DNA of 64,000 nt from Cycas panzhihuaensis (Eukaryota > Cycadophyta): positions 131,881,741 to 131,945,740 of the forward strand of contig CM041465.1 of assembly GCA_023213395.1 (NCBI GenBank), read 5' to 3'. The first letter of the stretch is position 1; each line of letters begins with the position of its first letter. Both the position numbers and the translations under genes were made by a program. The notes under the pieces were generated by a model. It was given only the letters and a program-made list of their open reading frames with translations, was not told the origin of the DNA and searched no databases. Positions 29,431 to 41,399 of this stretch are shown here, one piece after another.

Positions 29431-30244
29431 CTCTAATTTTTCCTTGTATGATGACTCCAATTCTAAACATGTTCTACCTAAGAACTCTTCCCATATCTAA
29501 AATCCAATGTATATGTAGCAATTGTGTTCACCACTTCTTGCCCCAAACTCTTAAGAGTTAAAAGAACACTTCACAAGTCTCATATAACCATTCTTATTAA
29601 TGGCAGTACCTTGCTCAACTTTCTTAGCATTTCTCTTACATGATAGTTGGGCATGTATATTGTCTTAAAAACTAGTTTCACATGTGTCATGCTCGATTAC
29701 CAAACCCTCCATTGTATAGCAACCATCAAGAACCTCCACATCTAAACATAAACATACCATCTAATATCAAACTTTTATACCCTTTTCATTGGAGGATCAA
29801 TTATTATTTTAGGACTCTAACGGTTGCTAATCCTCAGTACCTAAAGTATAAATAACTCCCATACTAACCCCTTCATTATTTTTAAGGACCACATTATGTA
29901 GTCCTACAAGCTTTATAGCATAGTACTGCTTCCTAATAAGCTTGTTTCCCCTAATCAAACACATAAGCAACTAACCAACATCTTAGGATTTATAATTCAT
30001 CTTAATAATATAACAATTTAATATACAACCTATCCTAACATAATACCAATATATGTTTACCTTTTTTCTAGTTGCCCCCCCTCCAAATCATCACATTGAG
30101 CACACCATTGACCTTAAAAACCCATACAACCCCATTAGCCTTTAATCTTATCATAATACCTACTTCTAAAAAAATTAAAATCGAAAATATTATAACATAA
30201 CTCCTTAATATCAATGTGGTCTAACTATGTATAATCCCATATGC
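29431..30244 (+). other. gypsy-2 protease region, not clearly readable
   Basis: By position this should encode the protease and the RT N-terminus. Fragments such as LKDHIM near 29880 are protein-like, but I cannot see an intact D-S/T-G motif. Confidence 0.45.
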
Positions 30245-30860
30245 CACCATATTATCCTTGTTAAGAAAAAGGATAAATCCTTTTGGTTATATATTGACTA
30301 TTAGGAACTAAACAAAATCACCATAAAGAATAAGTTCCCAACACCTTGCATTAATGACATGTTCAATGAAATGCATGGTGCATCCATCTTCTCTAAACTT
30401 GACCTCTAATCTAGATATTACCAAATCCTTATCTCGCCAAATAACTACCACAAAATAACCTTTCATACCTACCATGGTTATTTTGAGTTTTGCATAATGC
30501 GTTGGCTACCTTTCAAGCCCTTATGAACAAGATTTTTGCCCCCTATATCTAAAAGTTTATCATTATTTTCTTTGATGATACACTCATTTATAGTTCCAAC
30601 ATGGCCCAACACATCCAATATTTAGAAATCATCTTACAAATCTTGATCCAACATCAACTTTACACCAAACTCTCTAAATATGAATTCAGATAAATTTAAT
30701 TATAATACATGGGCTATATCATTTCAATTAAAGGAGTTTGTGCTAACCTAAATAAGATCATTATCATTGTTTCATGGCCCACCCTGAAAAACCTCACTTA
30801 ACTTCATGCTTTCCTAGGACTCACTAGATTTTATTGTCACTTTGTTAAGGGTTATGTATC
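30245..30860 (+). pseudogene. gypsy-2 reverse transcriptase
   Basis: Motifs in order: [18 protein letters not shown] (about 30290), [11 protein letters not shown] (about 30378), TFHTYHGYFEFCIM (about 30455), and the catalytic F-F-D-D at 30568-30579, which is intact, followed by TLIYSSNMAQHIQYLEIIL. The thumb/connection continues with SWPTLKNLT and LHAFLGLTRFYCHFVKGY near 30770-30850. One frame change separates the fingers from the FDD box. Confidence 0.88.
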
Positions 30861-31370
30861 CATCACTACATCATGAATTAACCCCCTTCATAACGACTCT
30901 TTTTAATAGACCCTTACTTTAGAAGAAGCCTTTAATTACCTTAAAACTATTATAACATCAACACATATTTTGGCCATGCCTAATTTCTCCCAACCATTCC
31001 AACTTGGGTATGATGACTCTAGATTTGGATTGGGTGTAATCCTTATACAAAACCTTCATCCCATTGCATTTGAAATCTATAAGATTAAAGAATATAGGTG
31101 TCATCTTTTCACTTACTAAAGAAGATAAAATCTATACTATGTTCCCTTAACAAGTGGGTCATTATCTTCTTAAGCCATAATTTATAATCCTAACTAACCA
31201 TCATAGCATTTGTCTTCTCCTTGACTAGTTAGTCCTATTGAAGGAATAGGTTAAGTGGGTTGACCATCTCTAAGCATTTACTTTTAATGTCTCCTATAAT
31301 AAGGGCAGAGATTCTATTATTATAAATGCACTTTCTCGTCTTCCAACTTTTTAAACAATTCCATAGCCCT
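30861..31370 (+). pseudogene. gypsy-2 RNase H
   Basis: Reads TLEEAFNYLKTIITSTHILA near 30920, then QPFQLGYDDSRFGLGVILIQ near 30990-31050 (family form: F-x-x-x-x-D-A-S-x-x-G-x-G-A-V-L-x-Q). Ser and Asp replace expected residues, and many stops follow from 31120. Confidence 0.8.
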
Positions 31371-32700
31371 AGCCCACTTAGTTAGCCAAATTAACTACTG
31401 CCAAACAATCCTAACCCAATTATTCACAATGGATGGTAAATATCAATAACCATACTTATTAGTATTTACACAACAATCAACTTCTTTATGAAAACCATAT
31501 TTTTGTACATCTAACATCTTCCTTCATCACCTACATCCTCAAATAATACCATTCTACACCATTACAAAGTCATGTTGGGTTTAATAAAACATGTCGTTAT
31601 ATTTACAAGGACTCCTATAGGTTAAGATGAAAGTCCACATCCTTACCTTTATCTTTGAATACCAATATATACCAGTGTAATAAGTCAAAAATAATTGCCC
31701 AACTAGGCCTCCTCTAACCTCTACATGTTCCTCAAGGTAAATGACAGGATATTGCCATGGATTTCATCATTGGTCTTCTCCCCTCTACTAATTTTAACTT
31801 TGTTTAGGTTATCATTTATAGATTAATAAAATATGCTCACTTCTTACCTATCCACATCTTATACAAAGTCCTACAACTTGCTAACCTATACATTTAATTA
31901 GTCCTCCACCTCTATGATTTTCCTTCCTCTATAATCCATAATTGTGATCCTAAATTTATAAGCTCATTTTGGTAGGAGTTTTTTCATGCTTCATATACTA
32001 CCTTCAATGTGAGCTCAACTTACTATCCTCAAATTAATAACTAGTCTAAAGTGCTCAATAAAACCTTAGATACCTGCTTACATTGTTTTATATCTAAACA
32101 TAAAAATAAATAGACATATTAGCTATTTCTCATTAAATATTAGTAAAATTATTCTCTCCATTCTACCTTTAGTATATCTCCATTTTTTTCTCTTTATCAC
32201 TAACCCCCACCATCCCACCATGCATTAGTCACCAACTTACACAAATCTAGTATGTAATAGAAACTTCAAATTATGGATCATATCCTTACTGCCCTTAAGC
32301 AAAACTTGTCTACTACTTGAAACTACATGAAACAATTTACAAATTGCCACTACTATGATTGCTCTTTTTCAATTAGTGACCTTATATTCCTTTACCTATA
32401 GCCATGCAAGTAGTAATCTCTTAAAAACCATTGAAACCATAAGTTGAATCCCCATTATTATGGCTGTTATAAGATCCTCCACTATTAAAGAGAAGTTGTC
32501 TATGCCTTAGAACTCCATCTTAACACTAAAATTTATAATGTCATCCATATTTCTTACCTTAAGAAACACCTTGGCCTATCCACCACCCCCTAAATAGCCC
32601 TTCTTATCCTAAATGAAGAACAACTTCTCATTGTTCCCCATGGCCATCTCTCAATTAGTTGCCAATGTCACCTTTATAACAAAACCATTTCAGAATATCT
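31371..32700 (+). pseudogene. gypsy-2 integrase with C-terminal block
   Basis: The core starts near 31740 with DIAMDFIIGLLPSTNFNFV (first catalytic Asp present). The second Asp region reads NCDPKFISSFW near 31945. The third catalytic residue is lost: after the PQ-x-(N/D)-x-x-(T/S) motif the position normally Glu, followed by VLNKTL, is Lys (AAA at 32048). The C-terminal part reads NPHYYGCYKILHY and, after a stop, VVYALELHLNTKIYNVIHIS then YLKKHLG (about 32450-32570), the end typical of plant gypsy polyproteins. Confidence 0.88.
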
Positions 32701-32879
32701 TATATAGTGTGTCAACTGTGAACTAAAGAAAGTAACTTAGTAATTAATAATTTCTAACTTTGAAGGCTTACTACCATTGGTAAGGTGTTATTACATAGTT
32801 ACCTCTTTAGTAGGACTTTACACATAATTAGTTTAACCATGAGATGTGATTGTGTGACCTAAATATTAATGTTAGCTCT
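32701..32879. other. junction between gypsy-2 and gypsy-3
   Basis: Either 3' non-coding sequence of gypsy-2 or 5' non-coding sequence of gypsy-3. Neither LTR is identified. Confidence 0.4.
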
Positions 32880-33099
32880 TAATATTTGCATAGGGGTTGT
32901 TTCCATATGCTAATATCATTTCAAACAAGAGTCCTTTTTGTATATATAAGGCCTCATTAGATATTACTGGTTTTCTTTTAGTTAAGTCTATTATAATCAA
33001 TACATTATGATGTTGCATTTGACCTTCTCTAATTAGTATATGTTATGTTTATAATTTTACAGCCATATCTTTGTTGTGATAAAAGAGATCTATCATGTT

Positions 33100-34656
33100 A
33101 TTTTTCCATATTTATGCCCTTTTATCTCATCTTTTATGAGCTAATCATGGAGAAAACCAATTAAAGAATGCTCTAATTAATAATGGATCTTCCCTTAATG
33201 TTATTCTTGCTTTACTTAATTGAGCATTATAACTCAAAAAACTAAACAAAAGTCTTATTTTTATAAAGGGTTTTGGCATTGCAAAGCATTCATCCATGGG
33301 TAGGATTTATAATTTACCTATTACTTTCAAAGGATAATAGAGATTAATGCTAAAGTTGTTAATATGACTTTAGATTATAAAATCCTTTTAGGATGATCCT
33401 AAATCCATGTAATACACACTATTCCTTTACCTTTTCTTAGAGAAATCTAATTCTTATATGGAAACTATATTAGGGTCATAAAATAATCAAAATTTCATAC
33501 CAAAGCTACTTTAGAAACATCTAATCTTAAAATTGTCCCCTATCTTAACCTTGATTATGAATAATAATTAAAAGATATGGGATTAAGTATTTATAAAATT
33601 ATTTTCTCTTATTACCACTTTTATTTAAACATGAAGTTTTTCTTATCGAAACTAGTTTGATCTCCTCTTTAGATTTATTTCAAACTAATGAGGCAATTCT
33701 AGAATTTTGATATGCGAATAATGAAATTTGAGATGATTTCATGATAAGCATTAACATCACTATTATTCCATACTTGATACTATTGAATTTGATCTACTTG
33801 GTATTGTAGTTTATTCTTTTAATAATAAAGGAATTCTCCAAACATCATCTTTCTTCTTAATAGTCCAACATTATGAATTTAATGAGGTTTTGTCACTAAC
33901 CCTTAAACCTTTTAACAAGGGCAATCCTATACTAGTCAAAAAATTATTTAATTTTGATATTTCAATATAAAGCTTAATATTGAGTGTACACATGAAGAAC
34001 AAGCCAATGTCAACCTCTTCAAGGAATTTCATGAAGTCTTTACATGGTCCTACAATGATATACTAGGAATGGACCTAAACATAGTTATATATAATATAGT
34101 TATACATCTTAACACGTGGGCCATTAAACAAAAATAAAGGCTAGTAAAACCCTAACTCTTTTAACTCATAAAAAATGAGATTTAAAAAAATTAAAAAGCC
34201 AAATTTATTTATCCAGTTGAGTATCCTGGGTGGGTCTCCAATGTAGTTTTGGTCATGAAAAAGAATAGAACTATTCTTATCTACCTTGATTTTTCATAGA
34301 CTTAATCAAGCTTATGTAAAAGATATTTTTTACCTATCATTCACTAACACTATTATTGGTCTAGCTACTAGTTTTGAGACCATGTACTTAATGGATAGTT
34401 TTTTAGTTATAATCAAATTTGTTTAATAAATGAAGACCAAATAACAACCTCATTTACCACCCTTTGGGGAATTCATATCTATCGCATGTTGCCTTTTAGA
34501 CTTATTAATGCAAGTGTCATATACCAGTGAGCAATGACAATCATATTCCATGCTCTTATTTCTCACAACTTAGTTAATGCCTATGTTGATTATCTGAATG
34601 GTTAATCACTTAAACATTATAACCATCTTTAAGATATAAGAATGATATTTAAGAGA
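33100..34656 (+). pseudogene. gypsy-3 protease and reverse transcriptase, first part
   Basis: The protease block near 33170 reads ALINNGSSLNV where the family has I-D-N-G-S-S/A, so the catalytic Asp is Asn (AAT at 33179). The second protease block lies near 33365 (MTLDYKILLG, then a stop and IHVIHTIPLPFL). Before the RT comes EFHEVFTWSYNDM-x-GMD (about 34030), typical of Tat/Athila. The RT reads YPVEYPGWVSNVVLVMKKN (about 34210), IYRMLPFGLINASVTYQ-x-AM (about 34475) and the catalytic box YVD followed by Tyr (34582-34593; second Asp lost). The sequence stops within the RT thumb at 34656, where another element is inserted. Confidence 0.85.
34617..34656 (+). repeat. 40-bp target duplication, left copy
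   Basis: Encodes the HL-DIR-IFKR part of the gypsy-3 RT. It matches 38270-38309 with a few mismatches. Confidence 0.85.
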
Positions 34657-34974
34657 TGTAACCATATTAATATGAGAGCAAAGGGAAAGAATGCCAAGAG
34701 ATGGAGGTGAATGGAATGGTGGGTAGAGATGGAGAGCACCAAATGAGAACTAAAAGGGGACCAAAGTAAACCTAATGGGATTATATTCATAAACATATCA
34801 ACATATCCTTACATAAGATAGGGGTGTTATATTTATAAGAGGATCACCCGATTATTATATTATTCTATCATTAACTTATCTAATCCTACATTTCTACTAT
34901 TATTAAATACTCTTACCTTATTCTCCTTAACCTTTAACCTTCTAACCTATTACATGTGCTATAGGTTTATTACA
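34657..34974 (-). repeat. nested element 3' LTR (318 bp, outer end shortened)
   Basis: Matches 37935-38269 through AGTAAAGGGAAAGAAT and GGTGAATGGA, and ends at ATTACA (34974). At its left edge it lacks about 17 bp present in the other LTR: TGTAACCATATTAATATG here against TGTTACAAGTCAACCCCTAT and further sequence there. Confidence 0.88.
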
Positions 34975-34990
34975 TGCCCTCTCCCCTTAG
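34975..34990 (-). other. polypurine tract of nested element
   Basis: Reverse complement CTAAGGGGAGAGGGCA lies directly upstream of the 3' LTR start TGTAATAAACC. Confidence 0.8.
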
Positions 34991-35011
34991 ATGCTTTACC
35001 CTGAAAGCATC

Positions 35012-35012
<1 letters not shown>

Positions 35013-35072
<60 letters not shown>
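35013..35072. repeat. (AT)n microsatellite, about 60 bp
   Basis: Pure alternating AT inside the nested element, close to its 3' LTR. Confidence 0.97.
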
Positions 35073-35076
<4 letters not shown>

Positions 35077-37920
35077 ACTACCAGTCGCTACTAATATATC
35101 ATAGGTAGTGATTTGATCAGGGTGACGATGAGGGGATTCTATTATTGTAGATCTTATTCTTCAGAAAAAATACACAAGTCCATGTAGATAGTGATGTGGT
35201 CCAAAAAAAAGTGATTCTTTCATCTAACTATCAAAACCAAAGTAATATAGGTCCATAGTATAGTAATATGTGAATCCATAAAAATGAGAACCTAAATACT
35301 CCTACAACCTAAATGTTGATGGATCCAACTTGATGTTTACACCTTCAAGTAAAGAGATTTGAGCATGTTGATCTAAAAAAAAAATTACCTCATCTTCTTT
35401 TTTTTCCTCTTTTTCTTCTTCTTCTTATTTGGCCTCTCCTTCTAGAAGGTTGCTCTAATTAGGAATGAGTGCTTCAATATGTTGACAAAGTATAAAAATA
35501 AAGAGGTCCCAATTTGGCCTATAGGTATTTTGGCACCACTCTTATGCCCATAATTGAATGGGACTTTCTAATTATTGAATACCTAAATAAAGCTTGTGAT
35601 ATTTTGTTAAGTTGAGCTCTTTAAAGTATGTAAGCATGGATGCAAGCCAACTATAAAAAAATATAGAACCATCAAGACTAAAATGAAGTAGCTCAATCCT
35701 TGTTTTCCCACTTTTTTTGCCATTTGAGTGATCCTAGTCCTATAAAATTATTTCATCCTACAACATATTATCTTGGTCCTATATGTCTTCTTTTGTAGAA
35801 GCTTCATTAGCTAAGCAAGCTCATGTTTTCCTTTAAAGTTCCATCTTTAAGGATGCCCAATCTCGATCTAGGTGTGAGAGACACCATTCCCAAGATATTC
35901 AGTAAGGATTCCATTACATAAATACCATAGTAAATATGATCTTGATGTAGTTTTGCGTGAAGTAGTAAACTATAGAATAACCTTCAAAGAATTGTTCCAT
36001 AGTGGCACCGCAATCATAAAACTCAATGTGACCATTAATCCCAAAGTAAGCGAGGTGAAGGTCATCATTATAATTAAAAAAGAAGTGTTCATAGTTATAG
36101 TACCAATTAAGAAAACCCTTTTCTTCATAAGATGTAAGTAAATTCGTATAAGCCTTTGGGTCTATTTGTCCTCAAGAACAATGATAGGTAAGCCAAAGTC
36201 TAAACAACCAAAATAAAAAAGATTTACATTCTAAAATGTCATATAATCATAAGGCTTAACTTTAAATATTAATATTTACCATAGGGAAAATCCAAAATAT
36301 ACCACCTGATAGTTCAAATTGAAGCCCTCAAAGTAAGGAATGTAATGGATCTGACAAAATTGAACTTTGAGTTTGTATAAAGAAGCTATGGTTAAAACTA
36401 TGCAACTAGATATAAATTTTTTGACAAACCTCCTTTTAATTGTCATTAAGCCCCCTTCCAAAAAGAATTAGGTCATATTCTTTATGACCATGTGACCATC
36501 AATGAGTTTACTAATAACTTAATAGATTCCAAATACCATTTTATCTTCATATAATGTCATCAACATTATAAACATAAATAATACCTAAATATGATTTCAT
36601 CATTTGGAAGCATTTAGGGTTTGTTGTGATGTTTTCAACACTCTTTCTTCTCCAGTGTGGTGTAATGTAGCACCACAAACATGTGACACTTCTCTTCATG
36701 TAGTAAGTATTCAATGAAGATGACGAACGAGCTAAAGGTAGTGATTGAGATACAAGGCATCCACAAATATAAATGCAACTTCAAGTGAGTCAAATCAAAT
36801 AGAATATAGGTCACTACATAGTTGAGGATGCATCCTTCTTTGGAAATGAGAATGTCATCGTAAATATGATAAGAGACAATAGTCCCTTCCTCACATGAAA
36901 ACATCAATAGATCTTTAAAACCTTGACAACATGGTGAACAACCCCAATGCAAGTGTATTTACTTCTAATTACATGTACCATGTAGGGAATGCATAGTCGT
37001 ACTAAAGATGTCACAATTACAAATGCCAAAGGGTATGCACATAGTAAGTAACACCATTGTAGAATAGACACTTATTAACTAACACACTAAATATAGATGT
37101 AAATAATAAGAGAACAGGTTGTATTTTATTATAACGCCTTTAGTAAACCCTGTATGTCTACCTAATAGGAGATCAGACATTATTGGAATATGATTTACCT
37201 CACGTTCATAATTTGTTAGACCATAAGGATGCTCATCCAAAAGTTATACTTACCATTAAAGAGGTATAATTATAAGCTTATAATATAGTAATCCTACTAA
37301 GAAAATTTATTGGGAACTCCACACTAGATCCTCATAAAGCAGGTCAAGCAAGATAAATGTACGAAGATGGCAGTGGGGAAGGCACAATAATAAATCTTCT
37401 TAGTGATGTGTTTTGATATAATTAAGCCTAACTAGTCAATATGCAGGTCATAAATATGATATAGATATTACTCCTACCTAATACAGGATAGATCCACAAA
37501 GATTAGAGATAGTAATGGCATAAAATAGTGATGAAATGACTCATGACTAAAGTGAGATGATCGTAACTTTAAGTAGGGTCTTCCCATAAGTATCCAATGA
37601 TTAATTGATTGATGGGTAAAGGAGCCACTTATTTCCACCAAATTACTATTAAAATACCCTTCTCAACTTACCACAAACTTCACCTTAGGTCTATAACCTG
37701 CACATTATAGATTTATACTAGTGATGAGCTCCTAAGTTAGGTCGATAGCTATTGATGCTAAGATTGTGGGTTACCTTATAAATCTTTGTTTTGGGTCATC
37801 AATGACATGAAACCTTCTATGAGCAATATGACAAATTGTAGCTAAATTATCACTCCTATAATAAGACTATCTTCAAGACCTACAATAAACAAAGAGGAAG
37901 GAAAATTTTCCCTTGCCCTA

Positions 37921-37932
37921 GCTCTAGTACCA
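37921..37932 (-). other. primer-binding site of nested element
   Basis: Reverse complement TGGTACTAGAGC, two differences from TGGTATCAGAGC, two bases from the LTR end (TAACA). Confidence 0.7.
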
Positions 37933-37934
37933 CT

Positions 37935-38269
37935 TGTTACAAGTCAACCCCTATAAGCATAACAATATGAAAGTAAAGGGAAAGAATACTAAGAGATAGA
38001 GGTGAATGGAGTGGCAGGTGGAGATGGAGAGCACCAAATGAGAACCAAAAGGGGACCGATGTGAACCTAATAACATTATACTCATAAACATATCAACATA
38101 TCCTTATATGAGATAGAGGTGTCATATTTATAAGAGGATCATCCCATTATTATATTATTCTACCATTCAGCTACCCAATCCCACATTCTTACTATTATTA
38201 AATATTCCTACATTATCCTCCTCAACCCTTAACCTTCTAACCTATTACATGTGGTATAGGTTCATTACA
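37935..38269 (-). repeat. nested element 5' LTR (335 bp)
   Basis: On the - strand it runs from TGTAATGAACC (38269) to TTGTAACA (37935). It keeps the full outer end missing from the other LTR. Confidence 0.88.
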
Positions 38270-38309
38270 TTCTAATCATCTCTAAGATATAAGATTGATA
38301 TTTAAGAGA
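38270..38309 (+). repeat. 40-bp target duplication, right copy
   Basis: TTCTAATCATCTCTAAGATA to TTAAGAGA. This copy connects in sense to the rest of the RT thumb. Confidence 0.85.
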
Positions 38310-39039
38310 TGTATCAAATATCTCATCCATTTGAATCTTATAAAGTGTGTTTTTGGTGCCATTGTTGGTAAGCTACTTGGCTCTCTTATTACTATCCATA
38401 GGACTAACATCGATTTTAATAAAGTTAAATTATTCTTGGACATACCCTCTCCCACTATGGTTACTTAAATAAAGTCTTTTCTTGGAAAATTAGTTATTAA
38501 TGGTAATTCATAGCTAACTATGCTACTAACTCAACCTCTTAATTGACCATGTCATAAAAATATTCCATTCATTTAGTACTTTATTTATTAAGAGGACTTT
38601 AGTATTCTCAAAGAAGTATTAGTTCAAGCTCACATCCTATCACCTCTTGACTTCTGAAAGGATATCATCCTTTATATTACTTCTTCTAACCTATAAGTAT
38701 TTGTTGTTTTAATATAGGTTAATAAGTCTAGTAAGGAATGCACTATATATTATATAAGCAAAACTCTTTTTTGATGTTAAGTTAACATATCCTAAAATTA
38801 AACATCAATGTCTATCCATTACTTATACTATCAAAAAATTATAATATTTTTTATTATTTACCTACACTAAGGCAATGGTAAACTCTAATCCTTAAAATAT
38901 TTACTTGTTAAACCATATCTCTCTAGTCATGTTAGAAGATGGGTCATGCTTCTCTAGGAATTTGACCTCAAGATTTGCCTAACTAATGCGAAAAATGAAA
39001 TGGTTATAATCAAGCACATAAGAAATACATCTATACCTA

Positions 39040-39044
39040 AAAAG
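39040..39044. repeat. target-site duplication AAAAG, left copy
   Basis: AAAAG directly before the left LTR, identical to 44253-44257 directly after the right LTR. Confidence 0.88.
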
Positions 39045-39232
39045 TGAAAAAATATTCTATAGAATGAAGAAAGTTTGTATTAATTATGTGAGAGAAGATA
39101 CCTTGTTTTGTAATTGCTTGCTATATGTAAGCCATTTATTTGCCACTTGTCACTATTACAAAGAAGAGTGAATGACACATAACCCTCATTAACCTCTTAT
39201 ATAATATCCTAGATAAAACATTATCTTTAACA
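39045..39232 (-). repeat. copia 3' LTR (188 bp)
   Basis: On the - strand it starts TGTTAAAGATAATG (39232). It matches 43930-44252 except for the microsatellite present only in the latter. Confidence 0.88.
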
Positions 39233-39241
39233 CCCTCTCTT
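39233..39241 (-). other. copia polypurine tract
   Basis: Reverse complement AAGAGAGGG adjoins the 3' LTR. Confidence 0.8.
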
Positions 39242-39299
39242 AATGTTTTATTTATCTTAAGCCAAGCCTATTTCTAAAGAATTAAAACTTGTCCTTGTT

Positions 39300-39720
39300 G
39301 AGAGGTTTAGTCAGAATATCAACAACTTATTCATATGTTATATAATACGTCAAATCTATATCCTTATTCTGCACTTATTCTTGAATGAAGTGATGGTATA
39401 CTTTAATATGTTTGGTTTAAGCATGGAAAATTAGATTCTTGGTCATTTTTATTATGCTTTGGTTGTTACAAATAGTGTTATTGGTTCATTTTGTTATTAA
39501 TTTAGATTTGTTCATAACTATCTTAGCTAAGTTACTTTGCAGGATACACTAACTACTGATTTGTATTCTACTTCTGTAGATGAAAAGACAATAGTTGGTT
39601 GTTATTTGTTACTCCAAGACATGGTTGTTGATTTAAGAAGGAAGTAATATCCACTTGTTGATCTTCTTTTTTTTTTAATCTCCTACCTAGTCAAAGTCAC
39701 TATATCCAACTAATTTTCCT
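39300..39720 (-). pseudogene. copia RNase H
   Basis: The - strand from about 39710 reads KLVGYSDFD, a stop at the Trp position, then RRSTSGYYFLL and QPTIVFSSTEVEYKSV. The family form is G-Y-S-D-S-D-W-A-G, R-R-S-T-S-G-Y, Q-x-x-V-x-L-S-S-T-E-A-E-Y. The catalytic Asp and Glu positions are largely readable, but the Trp codon is a stop. Confidence 0.87.
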
Positions 39721-40720
39721 AATTTATTTCTTATATATGTAAGTTTTTAATTTGAAGTCCTTTTTAGATATCTGAGTATCCTCTTTGTTATTCTCCAATG
39801 TACTAGTTTTAGATCCTGCATGTATTTGGAGATTACTCAAATACAGTATGAAATGTTAGGTTTAGATATAGCAAGATAGATCAGGCTTCCAACTAGTTGC
39901 CTATACAGAGTTGCATCAACTAAAGTTTCTTTTGTGGATGAAGTCAAATCATAACTTGTTTCTATTGGAGTTGCATAATTATTATAATCCTCCATTTTAA
40001 ATTTTTTTAATATATCGTTGGTATATTTGTTTTATAATAGGTCATTGAAACCTCCTTATTAACTTTTATACCCAAGTAATAATTTAAAATTCCCAAGTCA
40101 ATCATTTTAAAATATTTTTCTAATTCAACCTTTATGGTTGTGATAGATCTATATATGTAACAATTATTGTAATCAACCCTTATTTTTTCTTCACATATAA
40201 GCTAAGGTTTGATTCACATCTTTGGAAACTATTTTGAATGAGGTGCTTGTCCAACTTGGCATACCATGCCCTTAGAGCTTCTTTTAGCTTGTATAGGGTC
40301 TTTTTTAGCGTACATATAAGATGTTCTTATCCATCTTAAATATATCTTTTTAGTTGCTTCATGTACACCTCTTCTTCAAGATCTTTGTTTAGGAAGGCAC
40401 TGTTTACATCCAACTTATAGACTTTCTAATTCTGTCATGCAATTAAGGCAACTGCCATCCTCATAGTATTTAGCTTTGCTACTAGAGAGAAGGTTTTGTC
40501 ATAGTTTATCCTAGCAATCTGAGTATAGCCCTTGGCTAATAATCTAGCCTTGTATTTCTCTATCATACTATTAGAACTCTCTTTTATTTTATATACCCAT
40601 TTATAATTGATAATTACTTTGCCTATAGGTGGTTCAACTAGTTCTTAAATCTTTTTTTTGGAGATGGATTCCATTTCTATATCCATTGTAACTTTCCACT
40701 TAGCATACTAGCTTGCTTCT
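39721..40720 (-). pseudogene. copia reverse transcriptase
   Basis: The - strand from about 40640 reads PPIGKVIINYKWVYKIKESS, IEKYKARLLAKGYTQI, INYDKTFSLVAKLNTMRMAV and VYKLDVNSAFLNKDLEEEVY (to about 40330). This is the classic copia RT fingers and palm. The region where Y-V-D-D should lie (about 40200-40130) is not readable, so an indel or heavy substitution has removed the catalytic box. VGSLIYLAISKPNISYC at about 39890 and RILRYLKRTSN at about 39780 mark the connection to RNase H. Confidence 0.88.
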
Positions 40721-41399
40721 TCATATGAAAGAGGTTCAACTAAATATAATAGAGCTTGATATTTTTAGGACCTTGTCCTATGATCCAATATGTCACCTTT
40801 AGCTTCTTTAACTATTTTGACATACCATTTGGGTATCTTTTTGGAGGATGTCCTACTCTCCTCATCTTCTTCAAGGCTTCTTTCTCTAGGAAAAGAGGGA
40901 GCTATTTCTCATTGTTCCTCTTCTTCTATTTCTATATATTTAGATATAATTCTAGATTCAAGTGGAGGAATTTTTGTGGAAGACTCTCTTGTAGGTATTT
41001 TAATTTTCTAATATATTATTGGGCTTGTAACAATATCTTTCTCATTAAAAATAACATATCTGCTTATATAGACTTTGTTTATCTTTGGATCTATGCATCT
41101 GTAAGCTTTTGAATCTTTATTGTAGCCTATCATTATGTACTCTATACTCTTACAACCAAGTTTTGATCTCTTCTTATCAGGAATATGAACACAAGCTGAA
41201 TAACCAAAGATCTTTAAATTACTTACATCAGGTTTTTATCTTTTCCGTGCCTCTTTTAAAGTTACTTTATTTAAGGTTTGAGTTGGGATTCAATTTATTA
41301 GATAAATAGTTGTGTTTATAACTTTTTCCTAATAAGTTTTTTAAGTTTGTCTATCTTGGGTCATACTTTGATCCATTTCCATAATAATTATGTTTATCT

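Larger units (their letters stand above)
28380..32700 (+). mobile_element. Ty3/gypsy retrotransposon remnant (gypsy-2), gag to integrase
   Basis: A second, unrelated-looking gypsy element in the order gag, zinc knuckle, RT, RNase H, integrase, C-terminal block ending in the V-F-H-V-S-Q-L-K type motif (here VIHISYLKKHLG), as in chromovirus-like plant elements. I could not identify LTRs, PBS or polypurine tract, so the outer limits are approximate. Many C-to-T type stops. Confidence 0.85.
34657..38269 (-). mobile_element. nested non-autonomous LTR retrotransposon in gypsy-3
   Basis: Minus-strand element with LTRs at 34657-34974 (3') and 37935-38269 (5'), a polypurine tract and a PBS-like site. 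The 2.96-kb interior carries no gag or pol motif that I can recognise. Minus-strand open stretches at 36635-36952 and 36276-36461 lack domain signals. It is flanked by a 40-bp duplication of gypsy-3 RT sequence rather than a 5-bp one. Confidence 0.85.
38270..39044 (+). pseudogene. gypsy-3 RT end and RNase H, second part
   Basis: Begins with the 40-bp duplicate (38270-38309) and continues the RT thumb with KCVFGAIVGKLLGSLI near 38335-38390. RNase H follows: ECTIYYISKTLFDVKLTYPK and HQCLSITYTIKKL near 38730-38850, close to the family form P-(I/V)-Y-Y-(I/V)-S-K-T-L-x-x-A-E-x-R-Y-x-x-I-E. NSNP and SFSR-like blocks follow. It ends at the AAAAG target site of the copia insertion. Confidence 0.85.
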
